64,000 bases of DNA, taken from Ophioderma brevispina. Taxonomy: Eukaryota > Echinodermata > Ophiuroidea > Amphilepidida > Ophiodermatidae. The notes beneath the pieces were generated by a model. That model was not told the origin of the DNA. It worked only from the letters and a program-made list of their open reading frames with translations, and searched no databases. The stretch lies in assembly GCA_023653785.1 (NCBI GenBank), contig JAMKCH010084967.1, positions 124,001 through 188,000 on the forward strand. The letters run 5' to 3'. Positions within the stretch are counted from its first letter, which is position 1. The number at the start of each line of letters is the position of its first letter. Positions 1-13,874 of the stretch are shown one piece after another. Made by a program: the position numbers and the translations under genes.

Positions 1-1764
1 GAGGAAATTAAGTACCATCGTTTGTGGAATGACGCTATGTGGATATCAGAGAGGACAAACTTATTCATGATGTGGGTGAAAATACGAAGGCTTTGACTGT
101 TCTGTAAATGACAGCAAGAGCTGAGGAAATGATGCAGAGGCTAAAGAAAGACAGGAAAAACATAACAAGGAAGGAGAAAAAATGAGGAAAAAGAAAACTA
201 CAACAGGGAAAAGGGATGATAAAGGAGGAAAGGAAAAGGAGGTCAATTGTAATTTGTTTAGGAAGAGTCTCAAGCTTAAGATGAGTTAAAACTATAGGTT
301 AGCAAAATTCTACGTGCATGTGTAAAATGAGATTGTGGACACCAAATGAAGAGACTCAAATCTGAGGAAATTGTAATATAATTATTATGGAGAAAATGAA
401 AACAAACAAATAAACAAACAGAAAAAGGGGAAACGAAGGGATGCAGGGAAGAGAGGAAAGGCAGGGGATCCGATGCATTGAGGAAATTGATTTTGCTCCT
501 GAGGAAAAAATGACTTTTTGCACCAAGGGGGTGAAACGCATTCAAAACCAGTCGCCCGTGCTGGGAGCTGACATTTTGAATATTGCACGGAATAATTATC
601 AGTTTGGGTGCTTGTATACACACATAATGTCAATTCGATACAAACAATCCGCCAAAATATCAGTTGTTGGATGTTGGGTGCTATTGGGTGGTTAAATTTT
701 GTCCTACCCATGGCCACACAACGAATGAAATGACACATCAGTCGTCTTGATTTAAATAAACCGCCTCAATGAATACATCTTTTCACCTAAGCGTGCATTG
801 CATTATGAGAAAAAAGAGTATCTGAGCACAATGATCCAGGTACACTATTATTACACCTGGCCACCTCTAACACATACATTAATTTGTATCACTACCGATT
901 AGTGGATATGCAAAGCGGCACCCACAGTATGTGGAAGAAGCGGAGGCAGCCATTGCTTTCTATTGTTGGTACTCTATGTTTTCTTTGTGGTCGGCAAAAC
1001 ATGCGAGACGGTGAATTTCTAAAGATTATGTAACGTTTTGCCTCTCTATCTATATAGAACCTCTTTGTTTTGCACCCCTGGTTTTTGGTGATGTGCTTCC
1101 TCATGAGGAGAAAACCTTTGAAAAACCTGTCCATGATCAGGTCACCCACCTCTAAATGTTTTCAAATGTTCATATATTTTACTTTCACCTCAAGATCCTG
1201 GCTTTAAAAAAAATACAGTTCCTAAGACCGTGCATATTTTAAGAGCCCTCAAACCTTCCTCCAAGTACCATTTCAGGCCATTGATATTCATCCATTGTAT
1301 TCCAATGCACCATTAGCCCATCAGATTACTTGCCATAACCAACCGGTGCTAAACGCAGCATTCTTATTAGGTTAAGAACGGTGGTTACGGTCTCCAAAAC
1401 ATCAATATAACCTAGACTGTTTGAGTCCTTTTCTTCCAATTACACACAAACACCAGAGGTGAAGTCGAACAATTGGCTCGAGGTGGCCAGAATGGAAGTA
1501 AAAAGGTTCTCTGAACCCAAACTTGTTTAACGTATCATCCCCCTAACATCACACGCTGTCAATTATCTTTTCCCGCTTACTCTCATCTGTCATTCTCAGT
1601 GTAATTTTTTATATGTGTTCTTTTATTAAATTAAGGGTGACCTTAACCTGTAAAAGTTGGAAGGACATTGGAAAGAAGTCATTTCACATGCTTTTTGGCG
1701 CACTTGTTCTCCAAACTTCAAGATGGTAATGAACGTTTATTGACATATTAAATAAGCTGCTTGC
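1..1764. other. Non-coding DNA, no gene seen
   Basis: I see no exon-like open frame with splice sites here. The stretch at about 110-260 is purine-rich on the + strand (GA/AAG tracts), which gives long but compositionally biased minus-strand frames rich in Phe, Ser and Leu. These are low-complexity shadows. No inverted-repeat element was recognised. Homology to the duplicated block begins near 1765. Confidence 0.5.
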
Positions 1765-2312
1765 ATGGGGGATGGTCGCCACCAAAGGCTAGGCCCACCG
1801 CAGAAAAATGTGGATTGGCGTCCGATCAATGATTTTCGATCCACTAACTCTCATATGGCGGCAGTTTTGCTGTGGAGTGCTGAGGGGGAATCCGGCCATT
1901 CCCTGTTAGCCAGGGAACAGGAACCGGATTTAATAAAACTGGGGACTTACTACTATACTACTACCCTAAACGCAGCTAGACTGTAAACACAACAATGCAT
2001 TTGGCCTATGTTCCAACATGAGCAACATTAAGCTCATCCACTGAGGGCACAGTTCAGCGGCATTTACATGAATATCAATTGAACAAGAATTGACTGCGTA
2101 TTATGGGTAACATACCCACAGGGGGCTTATTTCAAGTAGTACTGTATTAGTGTTGCATTGGGTAAGCAGCATTTCATTGATTGACTCTTTCAATATTACT
2201 CATCCATTAATGATTCATTAATTACTCATAAGTTAGCCAGCATGGGATTGTCAATTTGCATTTCAGAAGTGATTTGGGATTTCTGATTAACGGTGACTAC
2301 AATTATTGTATT

Positions 2313-3245
2313 GTCCGGTGCTCGACCCATATGACTTGCGCAAGCGTCCACACAAATTGTTTTGATGGTTTCAGCCAACATTGACCTGCTGATCCAAATC
2401 TGGATGATGCACTTTGGCAATCATTGAGCATGTGAGATTAGGGGAAGGGGTTAATTTAACAGGGGTAAAAAATTTGTAAATATTCATGGGGTTGAAAAAT
2501 ACGTATAGAAGTGTTTATCTTGTCTAAGGTTTAAAAAAAAAAGGTATTAAGTTTGCTATACCTGCAACCTTTTGTGTTCGTTTACACATACGACCCAAAT
2601 AGGATTCAAGGTCATCCTGGGATTTCAAATATTTACAACGTTCCGATTTGTTTCAAATTGGGGTCAAAATTGGTTTGTATGGGAATGTTAAAACAAGAAA
2701 ATAAACATTTTACATCATGTCAATCATGCTAAGGTATCTAAAAGAGGGACTAAAAATGATTAACCCCCATGACCTGTGGACCTCTCCATATTTCCCCCTT
2801 ATTATACCACACATGTCCAACAAAGTGTGTGTTGTTTGTGGACCTATATTGGCATAATATCAACAGATATGAAGAATTGAGCCATTTTTAAAAGAATGGC
2901 AGACTAAAAATTGTTTTACCCCAGGATGACCTGGAACCTTTTAGACTGATCAATGTGTTAAAAGTAAATGGCCTAGAGATTAAGCAAATATACCTGTTTT
3001 TAATATAATGAACCAGCTGAACATGACTATACACCTTTTTAACCCATTATGAAAACGCATGTAACAAATTTTACCCCTGTTAAGTACCCCTATCTAATCT
3101 CAAAATGCTCAAGGATGCCAAAGTGGCATCATCCAGAATTTAGATTCAGAGTAGGGTCAAATCTTGCCTTAGAAAACCATCAAAATATTTTGTGTGGACT
3201 CTTGACGCAAGGTCACATGCAAGGTTCTTTGGCCGAGCACCAGAC
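2313..3245. mobile_element. Foldback MITE with long arms, copy 1
   Basis: The ends are inverted copies: GGTGCTCGRCC on the left pairs with GGCCGAGCACC on the right. The arms extend well over 150 bp with gaps; the left block containing acacaaattgttttgatgg pairs with the right block containing ccatcaaaatattttgtgt. The uninterrupted sequence exists at about 36950-36975, where the flanks join directly, so this is an insertion. The target duplication appears short and TA-rich but is not resolved. There is no transposase frame, so it is non-autonomous and its superfamily is unassigned. Confidence 0.8.
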
Positions 3246-4593
3246 TATATGATGGACTTGTTATGATTATTTATGAATTAATTACTCAGTAATTTGTGTT
3301 GAACACTGTGATCTGCCACTTAAAAGGTGGGTGACCTGATTAAGAAGAAAGTTAAATTTTCTTCATTAGCCAGTGAATTAAGTACACATTTTGCTCTAAA
3401 TATCAACTGCCAGACCGATTTCATTCATTATCATGTTGAGGAGTCCCAAGTGTGGGAAGATATCGGATCCAAAACCTGATAATGATTAAAATTGATTGAT
3501 TTCGCCCCAATATTAATGGTCACGCTATGAGTTTTAAAAATATTTTTGCAACACAAAGCTCGAACAATTAATTTGGGGCGTCAATCGATCCAATTTTATA
3601 TCAAAACTGGTAGTCGATGTTTTGTGATATGCTTACATGTGTGAGAGAAAACATGATATGAAAAAAAATTGACCATGATCGGGGTTCTTCGCCTACCTTT
3701 TAAGGTGCCAAACAAGGAGATTTTGAAGCACACAAAATATTCAAATAGTAATTTCATATAGAATAGGACATCAATAGAATTTCTACCTCGTATTTCACTA
3801 AAGAAATGTTTTAACTTAAAAAAAAAGAGGAAAAGGAAAAAGGCGATTTTGATTTGACTATATATTTGAATGGTAAAAAGGCTGGAATCGTTATTTGCAC
3901 CTATACGAAGTAAAATGTCAAAATTTTTGTACCAAAGAAATATGTTCATTTTTAATTCGTTCAGAGGGGATATTTTGGATGGAAAGCCTTAAATCAGGGA
4001 CAAAATCAGTACTTTTGATTTTTTTAGGGCACCGATATGTGAAATCTCTTGTTGCACCTTAAGAAAGCCAAACACAATACATGGTGTATCAAAAAAAGGA
4101 AACCCTCAAGCGCACTCTATTTCACGGAAAGACGAAAAGAGTAAACATACAAATTAATACAACATCTGAAAAATGCATTTCATTAGGTTTCCGACACTGA
4201 AAAAATCGTTCAAAAGGAGACATTATTGACCGAGTTATGGCCGATTGAAAAATTTGTACCATTTTTTCATTTTATCACGAACATTGTTAATGTTTTCCAG
4301 TAGTCTTTAGGCAATCACATTCTCCAAGCTCATTCTTTGTTAATGGTTCTTTTGTTTTTGCGACAAAGGGTCAGTTCTGAATTTGAAAAGTTTAGTTTCA
4401 ATTATTAGAAATTTCAAATATCTTGCCTTCATTCTCTTTACGCGCTGCTCTGCCCCCCCCCCCACCCCACTCGGGGGAACTTGGCAAGCCCCTCTAAGAC
4501 GAATGACAGGCTTGCTTTCTCTGTTCAATTTCAATAATACAATTCTAATCATCTGGCCGTTGGATGCTTTGCAAAGGCTGTGGTTATTCTTTT

Positions 4594-4735
4594 GCGAGTC
4601 CCCAGATTTGACTCCGCTAGATTTTCGCCTTGAGGAAACATTTAAAGGGGAAGGGTATGGCAGGAAACCACAGAAAAAACTTGCCAGAACTTCGCAATAG
4701 AAATAACCGCTGCCTTTGCAAGCATCCGACGGACA
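4594..4735 (+). pseudogene. Mariner/Tc1-type transposase fragment
   Basis: Translation gives SPDLTPLDF followed by a decayed continuation and then, in another frame, an LPELRN stretch. The SPDLTPLDFFLWG-like block surrounds the third catalytic Asp region of mariner/IS630-type DDE transposases, and NLPELRNRI is the usual helix after it. Only this C-terminal part is present. Frameshifts and the loss of the DFFLWG residues mean it cannot be functional. The same fragment lies at about 7950-8075 and 30173-30290. Confidence 0.65.
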
Positions 4736-4812
4736 CGAATGATTAGAATTCGATTTATTGAAATGGAAAAGAGAGACCAACGCCTACACCCGTCTTCATG
4801 GTGTAGGGGCCA

Positions 4813-5219
4813 ACACAAGCTGTTGAAAAGTCTCATTTATTATGACAAACCAGAAGTAAAAAAAAAATATCAACTTTAAAAAAAAACTTCTAGGTTGTGC
4901 TGATTTTTGGATATTATTTAGCTCACTAAGTACAAGTACCATCCTGTTAACTTTTATGAAATTTCATGCGGGCAAATATGATTTTCTTAAAAATTAGTTT
5001 TCTAGTCTTTCGCTGGAGAATGGGCATATAGAGGGCGCTATAACATACAAATCAAGACCTTGTAGGCCGAATGGCAATATTCCCGCAATGGGATTTTTTG
5101 ATTTTTGGAGAGATAAATAGCTCTTGCATATCCCTACTTATATCAGTGTCAAAATTGTGTCGCCATTGCTTAAAATTCTAAAAATAAGAGACATTTGCAT
5201 GGGGTCAAACAGCTGTGAA
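4813..5219. mobile_element. Short TIR element nested in the mariner derivative, copy 1
   Basis: Left end acaagctgttgaaaag and right end gtcaaacagctgtgaac are inverted copies (core CACAGCTGTTTGA). The complete mariner derivative at 29663-30805 lacks this block, and its sequence near 30388-30405 is the empty site. The interior includes the words gggcatatagagggcgcta and catatccctacttatatca. It has no coding capacity. Confidence 0.75.
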
Positions 5220-5670
5220 CCAAATTGGGGGAGGGGGGCAGAGCAGCGCCAGCGCAGTAGTAGTAAAGAAGAAATGAGCAAGGATCATGGAATTCTAATA
5301 ATTTAAACTTAACCTTTCAATATCAGAAATGATTGTCGCAAAAACAAAAGAAACCATAAACGAAATAATGTGGCTTGGAGAAGGGTATTGTCTAAAACAC
5401 AGCTCAGGACATTTACTGCATATACCATTAACAGAATAGAATGAATGGTATTAGTGGGTAAACATACACACAGGGGGCTTATTTCAAGTAGTTACTGGTA
5501 TTAGGGTTGCATTGTTGCTAAAGGCATTTCATGATGACTTCTTTCAAATATTACTCATACAGTAATTATTCATTAATTACTAATAACAGGGTTAGTCCAG
5601 CAATGGGATCTGTCATATTTTGCATTTTCAGTGATTTGGGATGTGATAAACGGTTGACTACAATTTATTA

Positions 5671-6593
5671 GTCCGGTTGCTCGGACCAATTGATTGGGCA
5701 AGCGTCCACACAAATTGTTTTGATGGTTTCTAGCCCCAACATTGGACATGATGATCCAAATCTGGATGCTGCCACTTTGGCATCATTGGCATTGTGAGAT
5801 AGGGAAAGGGGGTAATTAACAGGGGTAAAATTTGTAAAGGTTTCATGTGGATTTGAAATATGTAAGAAGTGTTTATATTGTCCTAAGTTTAAAAAAAGGT
5901 ATAGTTTGCTATACCTGCAACCTCATTTTGTGTTTACACTACGACCCCAATGTGTTCCAAGGTCATCATGGGATTAAATTTTACAACGATCCGATTGTTT
6001 CAAATTGGTTTCAAATTGTTCGTATGGGAATTTAAAAAAGAAAATAAAACATTTACAGCATGTCATCACTGGCTAGAGGTACGAACAGAGACTAAAAGAT
6101 TAACCCCCACTAGACCTATGTGGACCTTCTTCCATTATTTCCCCCTTATTTTACCCACAAATGTCCAACAAAGTGTCGTTTTGTGACCTATATTTTGACA
6201 TTAATATAAACAGATGAAGAATTTGAGCCAATTTTGCAAAGAATCTGTTGCACATTCTAAAGTGTTTACCCCAGGAGACCTTGAAACCATTTTAGGTTAG
6301 ACTTGAAGTGTTAAAAGTAATGTCCTAGATATAGCCAAACTATACCTTTTTTTAAATCCCTAGGACCAGCATGAACATGACTATACACCTATTAACCCAT
6401 TATTGACGCATTTACAAATTTTACTCCTGTTAATTGACCCCCTACCCTATCTCAAAATGTTCAAGGATGATGCCAGCTGTGGATCATGCCAGATTTAGAT
6501 TCAGTAGGTCAATCTAGCCTAGAAACCATCAAAATATTTTGTGTGGATCGTGCGCAAGGTCACATGCAAGGTTCTTTGGGCCGAGCACCAGCC
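5671..6593. mobile_element. Foldback MITE with long arms, copy 2
   Basis: Same element and same relative insertion site as 2313-3245, carried along by the tandem duplication. The terminal words gtccggttgctcgg and ccgagcaccagcc bound it. It differs from its sister by scattered substitutions and many one-base indels. Confidence 0.8.
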
Positions 6594-7451
6594 TATATTG
6601 ATTGGACTTGTTATGATTATTTATGAATTAATTACGCATAATTGTGTTTACACTCCGTTGTGATCTGCACTTAAAAGGGGGGTGACTGATTAATTAAGAA
6701 GGAAAGTTAATAATTTTTCTCCATAGCCCCAGTGAAAATTTAAGTACACATTTTTGCTTCTATATCCAAAGGGCCAGACGATTTCATTCATTCTATGTTT
6801 TGGGAGTCCCAAGTGTGGGAAGATATCGGATCCAAACATGATATGATAAAAGTGGATGATTCGCCAATATTAATTTGGTCTAAAAAAAATAAAAAAAATA
6901 AAAAAAATATTTTTGCCAACACAAAGCTCGACCCAATTTTAATTTGGGATCACATCGATCAATTTTATATCAAAACTGTAGGTTCGATGTTTTGGTGATA
7001 TGTTCCATGTGTGAGAGAAAACATCATATGAAAAATTGGACCATGATCGGGTCGCCTCCCTTTTTAAAGGTGCAACAAGAGATTTTGAAGAACACAGCTA
7101 TGTCATAATAGTACATTTCATATAGATTAGACACTCAATAGCTTTCTACCTTGATTTCACTCAGAAATGTCTGTAAAAAAGAGGGAAAAGGAGAAAAGGC
7201 GATTTTGATGTGCTTTTATTGAATGTAAAACAAAACAGGCTGAATTTCGTATTTGTACTATACGAAAATTAGGAAATGTCAAAATTTTTGTACCAAAGAA
7301 TATTTTCCAGCTTAATTTTCTTTCAGATGGAGGATTATTTTGTAGTGGAAAAGCCTAAATCAGGGCAAAATCAGTACTTTTGATTTTTTGTTTAGGGACA
7401 CCGGATAATGGGTGGAAATATCTCGTGTTTGCACCTTTAAGAACTGCCAAA

Positions 7452-8952
7452 TCGGGTGTCTCAAAAAAAAAGGAAAACCCTCCAAAGCGCCACTCTATTT
7501 CACGAACGAAGAGAGTAAACCATACAAATTAATACACATCTAAAATGCATTTCATTAGGTTTCCCCGACACGAAAAATGTTCCAAAAGGAGGAACATATT
7601 GACCTCGAGTTATGGCGATTGAAAATTGTACCACTTTTTCATTTTATCAGAATTGTTATGTTCAGTAGTCTGTAGGCAATACACATTTCCAAGCTCATTC
7701 TTTTGTTATGGTGTCTTTTGTTTTTGCGACAAAGGTCAGTTCGATATTGAAAAGTTTAGTTTCAATTATTAGAAATTCCAAATCTTGCCTCAGTCTTCTT
7801 TAATGCCCCCCCCCACCCACACTTGGGGGAAACTTGGCAGCCTCTCAGACAAATGCAGGCTTGAGTCTCTGTTCCATTTCAATAATCCATTATAATCATC
7901 TTGTCGTTGTTGATGCTTGCAAAGGCGGTGGTTATTATTTGCGAAGATCCCCAGATTTGACTCCGCTAGATTTCGCCCTGAGGAAACATTAAAGAGTGAA
8001 GTGTTTGTCAGACCACCAGCAAAACTTGCCAGAAACTTCGCAATGGAATAACCGCTGTCCTTGCAAGCATCACGACGGACACGAATGATTAGAATTCATT
8101 ACTTGAAATGGAAAAGAGAGTACAAGCCTACCACCCGTCTTCATGGTCTTAGGGCAACCCACAGCTGTTTGAAAGTCTTCATTTATTATGATCAAAACCA
8201 GAATATAAAAACAAAATATTATCACCGGCGAAACACTTTTGACAACCTGATTTGGATTATTATTTAGCTCCACTAAGTACATCATGTGTAATTTTACGAA
8301 ATTTCATTGCGGGCAAATTATTATTTTCTTAAAAGCCTAGTTTTCCATGTCTTTATATGAGAATGGGCATATAGAGGGCGCTATAAATACAAATCAATGA
8401 CCTTTTGAGGCCTATATGGCAATATTCCGCATAATGGATTTGTCTGATTTGCAGAGATAATAACTCTTGCATATCCCTACTTATATCAGTTGTCAAAATT
8501 GTGTCGCATGGCCTTAAAATTCTAAAAATAAGAGACCATTGCATGCGGGTCAAAACAGATCTCTGTGACCAAATTGGGGCGGGGGGAAGGAACGCAGTAA
8601 AGAAGAATGAGGCAAGATCATGGATTTTCAATAATTTAAACTAACCTTTCAATATCAGAAATGATTGTCGCAAAAACAAAAGCAAACCATAAACGAAAGA
8701 GAGAATAAGGAATGTGCTTGGAGAAGGGTATTGTCTAAACACAGCTCAGACAGTAACAATTCGTGGATAAATGAAATGTGGTACAAATTTTCAATCGACC
8801 ATAACTCGGTCAATATGTGTACTTTTGGAAAGATTTTTTCGGTGTTGGAAACTTACTGAAGCACTTTCGAGGGGATAATTTGTATGGCCTCTTACTCTTT
8901 TCTTTTGGTGAAATAGGGGCGCTTTGGAGGGCTTCCTTTTTTTGAGACACGG
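7452..8952 (+). mobile_element. Mariner-derived element, both ends present
   Basis: Left end cgggtgtctcaaaaaaaaag and right end cctttttttgagacacgg are inverted copies. Copy C at about 38755-38775 runs through without it, so this is a genuine insertion. The arms are several hundred bases long. The interior contains the transposase remnant (about 7950-8075) and the nested element at 8160-8567. The expected TA flank is clear on the right (8953-8954) and degraded on the left. Confidence 0.8.
8160..8567. mobile_element. Short TIR element nested in the mariner derivative, copy 2
   Basis: Same element and site as 4813-5219, with left end cacagctgtttgaaag and a damaged right end near cagatctctgtg. 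It was duplicated together with its host element. A third copy, elsewhere and itself interrupted, spans 46152-48152. Confidence 0.7.
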
Positions 8953-11900
8953 TAAGTGATTGGAGGTTTCCAATATAAGCAGTGAGTGCTTTAGTACAAA
9001 CCTTGTATTGTTCGGAATTTTCATGAAAATTAGTTTGCCTTATTCCTTCCGCATAACTTTTTTCTCAATCCATTCATAAAATAGTACATGTGGTGCCTCA
9101 TTGTCGATACGATAAAACTATTGCATCGAAGATATGAATTAATCACAAATATGACCACTGTTAATGTCCTGAGGGTGTTCTCCAAATAGCAGCTTTGGGA
9201 TTCTCCAATTTTTCAATTAGAGTTGAATGAATTGTTTACTCATATAATAAATGTGGGTTGCAAGCTACTTTGAGGAGGTTCACTTTTCTACGTTTTATTT
9301 TCCAATTTTGCAGTGAAATGTCAGCACAGTTGTCAGATTATTAAAGTCAGGCGATTTAATACTTAATTGGATTAGGTCGTCCATGTGGATCCAGGATTTT
9401 GTTTTGCAGGTTCCATTTTAAAGCCAATAACATTTTTGACCAATTTCTTTAGTAATTAAATCAACTTTTTACTTGTGCAACTTTGATGGAAAAAACATTG
9501 AAATTGTGCATTTGTTTCTGAAAAAAAAAACCTAGCCTGGGTCCACTGAGCCCCTTTTATGCACCATTGTGACGGTTGGTGGACAAAATTACTTTTCCAT
9601 AGTGGTGGCAGGACAAATTTGCAATTTGTGGTGCTTGTGTATTAGTGTGTGTCACTCAAATTGGTTATTTTTTTGAGCGGCCCAACAGCTTATATTCTTG
9701 GATTGTAGTGAGGTGAAAGCCTGGAGGAGAACAGCAAAATTCTAGTTTACATATATTTGACCCTTGACATTTGTGGTTACCAGGTGCATGTAGACTTATG
9801 CTATTATCAAATAAAATAAATAATTAAAAATTTTAAGTTTTGTATTTTCTTTATGTGTTTAATTAAGTTAGTCCTTTTTTCCTGTACAAATGAATGGTAA
9901 ATGCATGGTTTGGCGAAAAGCTGTTAAAAATAAAAAGATTTCAAATCCCTAATGTTGGGTTCTATTAATAATAAATTTAATCTATTACTTAACTCAAAAT
10001 AACATTATTTTATTTATGTTTATTGCACAATGTGCGAGAAGAAGCAAAAAACAAAAACAAAAATGGCCTTTTTTTGCGCATACGAAAATTAATGTTTTGT
10101 CTCTAGTTTCCGAACCAATCAATTATCACATTTAGTAATGTTCTCTCAAGTAGTCAATCAGGCGCATGAACGTCGATTCTGAGTTTATCGTTATCCAGTG
10201 TATCGCGTTAGAGATTATTAAATAACCGCGTCAAAAATTCAAGATGCCATAAATAATTCATATTTTTAAAATATCCGATAATATTTCACCAGTTTTTACA
10301 ATTGGAACCACCAATATTTTTCCGCTGCTTGTAAAACATATTTGACAACTCTTTGAAGCCAAAACCAGGGCCTTTTTTGTCTGTGGCCCCACCTTCGGTG
10401 AAAATTTCTTTGGTGCATTTATTTTCCATTTGCAACTTTTAGGTCAATAATGAATTCTGTTGAAATAATGAAAAATGAAAAAGCACTCTCCAACCAGGGG
10501 GGGAAAAAGTAACGATAAACTCCGAATTGACTTTCAGTGCATTATGTGTGGAAAAATCCAATGGAAATTGTTATCAGAGGGGGAGTCCAATGGACCCCTC
10601 TTTTAACCAATGAGAGTGTATAAGAACTATGCATCCCAAGGTATTACTAAAACTATTACTAAATGTTAATACTTGCTAGGCAATCTAAATAAGAAAAAAA
10701 AACTTGCTTCACAAAATGTGGGAGGTACATTTTTCCGAAAATGCCCTTGTTGTCTTTTAGGAAAAAAAAAGACATTGCTCTTTTTTCAAGTTTACAATTT
10801 TGAAAACCTGTAAGCCAACGCCTGTTCCTTGTCAGAGACAGCTATGCAACATTCTCAAATAAAAACTAAGAAAATAAAAGCATTGGGCAGATATGGGACC
10901 TCCCTAGCCTCATGTTCTAGATTCAGGAATCATGTACCACAGCTTTCGAGACCTTCTCGATCTTGTTCACTCTACAACATGGAAAAAATTAGTTGGAACA
11001 CTTAACACGATTGTAATAAATGCTCGCTTGGTCACTCGGTAGTGCCCAATCCACAAAGTCCAGTTCAATTGCAAGCCTGATCCTTCCATTTTGACCTGCC
11101 CTCCCCCCCTCCCACCCCCCCCCCCATCATATCAATGTTGGGGTGTGCCAAGGCGCTGAAAACTGACCATGAACAGCTTTGTTTCGGGGAGAATGGGGAA
11201 ATTTTTCAAAACTACACAGTGTTTCCAACAATTTTTTTTCTCAGATGTTGCATGAGGTCAATTTTATGTTTATTTAAATTGTCAACATTTCGAACAGTCA
11301 TGTTGTATTCTGATATTGGTTAATGGATGAATGTTCAGGTGAGAGTAAAATTAAATATCTTATTTTAATTTTTTACTTTTTCATATTTTATTGTTATAAG
11401 TTTCTTTTTAAAAAAAATTTTATTTAGACCTGTTTAGTTTGTTTTATGAGGCAATGGTATTTATGCATTGGTACAACCAGGAACGTTTCTCATACTTCCC
11501 ATCTTCCCATTTCTATTGAGTTGACAGGCCTGACCATTCCGAGCAATGTTATCTGCAATAATGATTGATAAACATGCGTGTTGTTTAGGGCATACACTAG
11601 GCAATGTCGGAAATTAAAAGAAAAATATATGAGTCCTAGACGGCATATTGGGAATGTTGGATTTCCTGGAACCCCAAAGATCGTTCATAAAGCAGCTTTT
11701 GTTATTTCTTATATATCCGTATCACAGTTCAATCCAGTGCACTTTCATAACTGGAACATATAGTTATTGCGTTGTTTAGAAGCAAGCATACGGCCGAAGA
11801 GCTTTCAGCATTCCAAAGCCGTCTGTTTTGCCCTTGACTGGCATTTCTCGCGGACATCGCCGTGGCGCTAATTTGAAACCCCACTCGTGCGGTCCTTCCC

Positions 11901-13874
11901 ATTATAACCTTTACACCTCCAAGGCAAATGTTTATATATAGAGACCATTGAATTGTGGACGCTCTGATTTGACAATTCCCCCATTGTCCCTATTTTGTCA
12001 CAAGGTATTAATGGCCCCATATATATCAGCAAAGAAAGTGTTGGTAATATTGCCAAATGAATAGCCACGGACACAAATAACTCACCGGGCCTTCGTCTGA
12101 ATGGTGGCGTTGCTGAATGCAAACCTTGGGCGTGACCGGCTGAACCAAGTTTGTGTTTTTGGCCAAATTAATTACGTACCAGGGTATTGAAAAAATCTTA
12201 TGTCATCATGTAATTATTTTTAATTTGATACAGAATCAGGATGTTATCAATTGTGTCCCAATCTGCTCCAGCTTCACCTCCCGGCCCACTGGCCTGTGCG
12301 TTTTTGCCCCGTGGCATTGACCTTCATCGTTTCCCTTAGGCTTTCATGTTGCTTTGGTTTCTTTTCAACAATTTGGGGGTGTCTTCATATATAGACGCTG
12401 CATTTTGGTGTTAATTTGGAGCTAGTAGCAATGGTTAGAAAGGACTTGAAATTTTATGCTCAGTTTCATAATGGAAAATTGCAACCTTTTATGTGTTATT
12501 ATTATAATAGTCTGAACTATCAGTCGGTGTCTTTTAACATGTAGCTCACGTACTCCATATAGTGTACAATAGGGTAATCAATAAAATGCAGGGCTGAAAC
12601 ATGAATCGTATATTTTATGGCCGTTTATTCATCCTAGCTTGATTTAAGATTACTGTGGGGCTTCATATGTTCTTAAGTGTAATGTAAAGTGCATACTTTG
12701 CTACTTACTTCTGTTCTTGCTCTTTCTCTAAAGCCTTTCAAAATATAATTGACACCGATAAAGGAGATGCTATTTATTCATCTGCCTTCTGTCTGATTGG
12801 GATAGCTCCAATAAATTGAAGTAGCATTATCCCCTAGATAACATTTTCGCACGGTCGGAGGCCGTGCTTTGCTATGGGTTTTAACCCGGAAGTTATAAAC
12901 CCCATAGGATTGCGTGGACAAACGAAATACATGGGTGCCTTTCTATAAGTTAGATTTAGGAACTGTGTGATTAGTTTTAGACGAAAAAGATTTGTATTAT
13001 AGATCCGTATAGGTAAAGATAAAAGTCGCGAATGTGCATTGTAGTTATTGTTCTTCAAGATTTCCAAAGAGTTAAAGACTTGTTACAATCATGAACATCT
13101 ACATTAGTTTTTGCATGCGAAAACACTGTACACTCCTCAGGTTTCTCTTTCAACCTTCGACGTACGGCGTATTAAGCCACTTGACTATTTATAGAGGGCG
13201 TGAGACAACTTAGGCTAGGGCATTCGTGCTCTGGTACGTTTGACCTCGCTGATATTCGCTGGTGCCCTCTGAGGGGGTCTTTGGCACGTATATAACCATC
13301 GAGTTCTAACTATCTGCAAAGCGCTATGATCGGCAAGGTACCATCTAAGTCCGAACATTGTGGTACTGGTAATCCACTAATTATACAGCAAACATAGGCC
13401 AAACACTCACGATTCACTGTGTTACGCAAATTCAATTTCTTGGTGTCAATATGTGACATAAAAAGTCCTTGATAAAATTCAAACACCACTGAAGTCAAGT
13501 GATGCCACAAACAAATTAATAGGAGCTATGTGTATTAAATGATCGTGATGACCAAAGTCAGCTAAAGTCCTGACATGAAATGACATAAAGATGTTAAACA
13601 TGAGAGAGTTGTACGTATCTTACCTGTCCATTAGCGATCACTGTATCGTGTATTGAGGCGGAGCGTCATTTGGGGTCATTTTACTTCAAATATTAAAAAA
13701 ATAAGACCAACGGAAAAACCTAGCATAAATAAGAATCATCTTATGTTGTATTTTTTTAAGCATTTTATTTCAGGTTCTTGCAAAATTGTTACGTCTATTG
13801 TTTTACAATTAAGGGTGACATGCAACGTGAAATGCGGTGTATAAATTGTGCAATTAGTATAATGATAAGTTACT

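Larger units (their letters stand above)
1765..5411 (+). repeat. Segmental duplication, copy A (backbone plus nested elements)
   Basis: The backbone matches 36108-38760 in the same orientation. Shared landmarks include the words near 1785 and 36127 (aaaggctaggcc), near 2020 and 36330 (tatgttccaacatg) and the block from 2103 that matches 36418. Copy A carries two insertions missing from the 36-kb copy: a foldback element (2313-3245) and a mariner derivative (from 4080). From about 2070 to 5411 it is repeated in tandem as copy B. The junction at 5411/5412 joins the interior of the mariner derivative's right arm to backbone sequence equivalent to position 2070. Copies differ by many single-base indels as well as substitutions. 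No coding function was recognised in the backbone. Confidence 0.85.
4080..5411 (+). mobile_element. Mariner-derived element, right end missing
   Basis: The left end (gtgtatcaaaaaaagg, then aaaccctcaagcgcactc) matches the complete copy at 29663-30805. The right arm breaks at about 5411 where the tandem copy begins, so the right terminus is absent. The middle keeps a piece of transposase (see 4594-4735). A different element of about 400 bp (4813-5219) is inserted in it. The two arms are long inverted repeats: caagctcattctttg in the left arm pairs with the right-arm region near 5345-5385. Confidence 0.8.
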
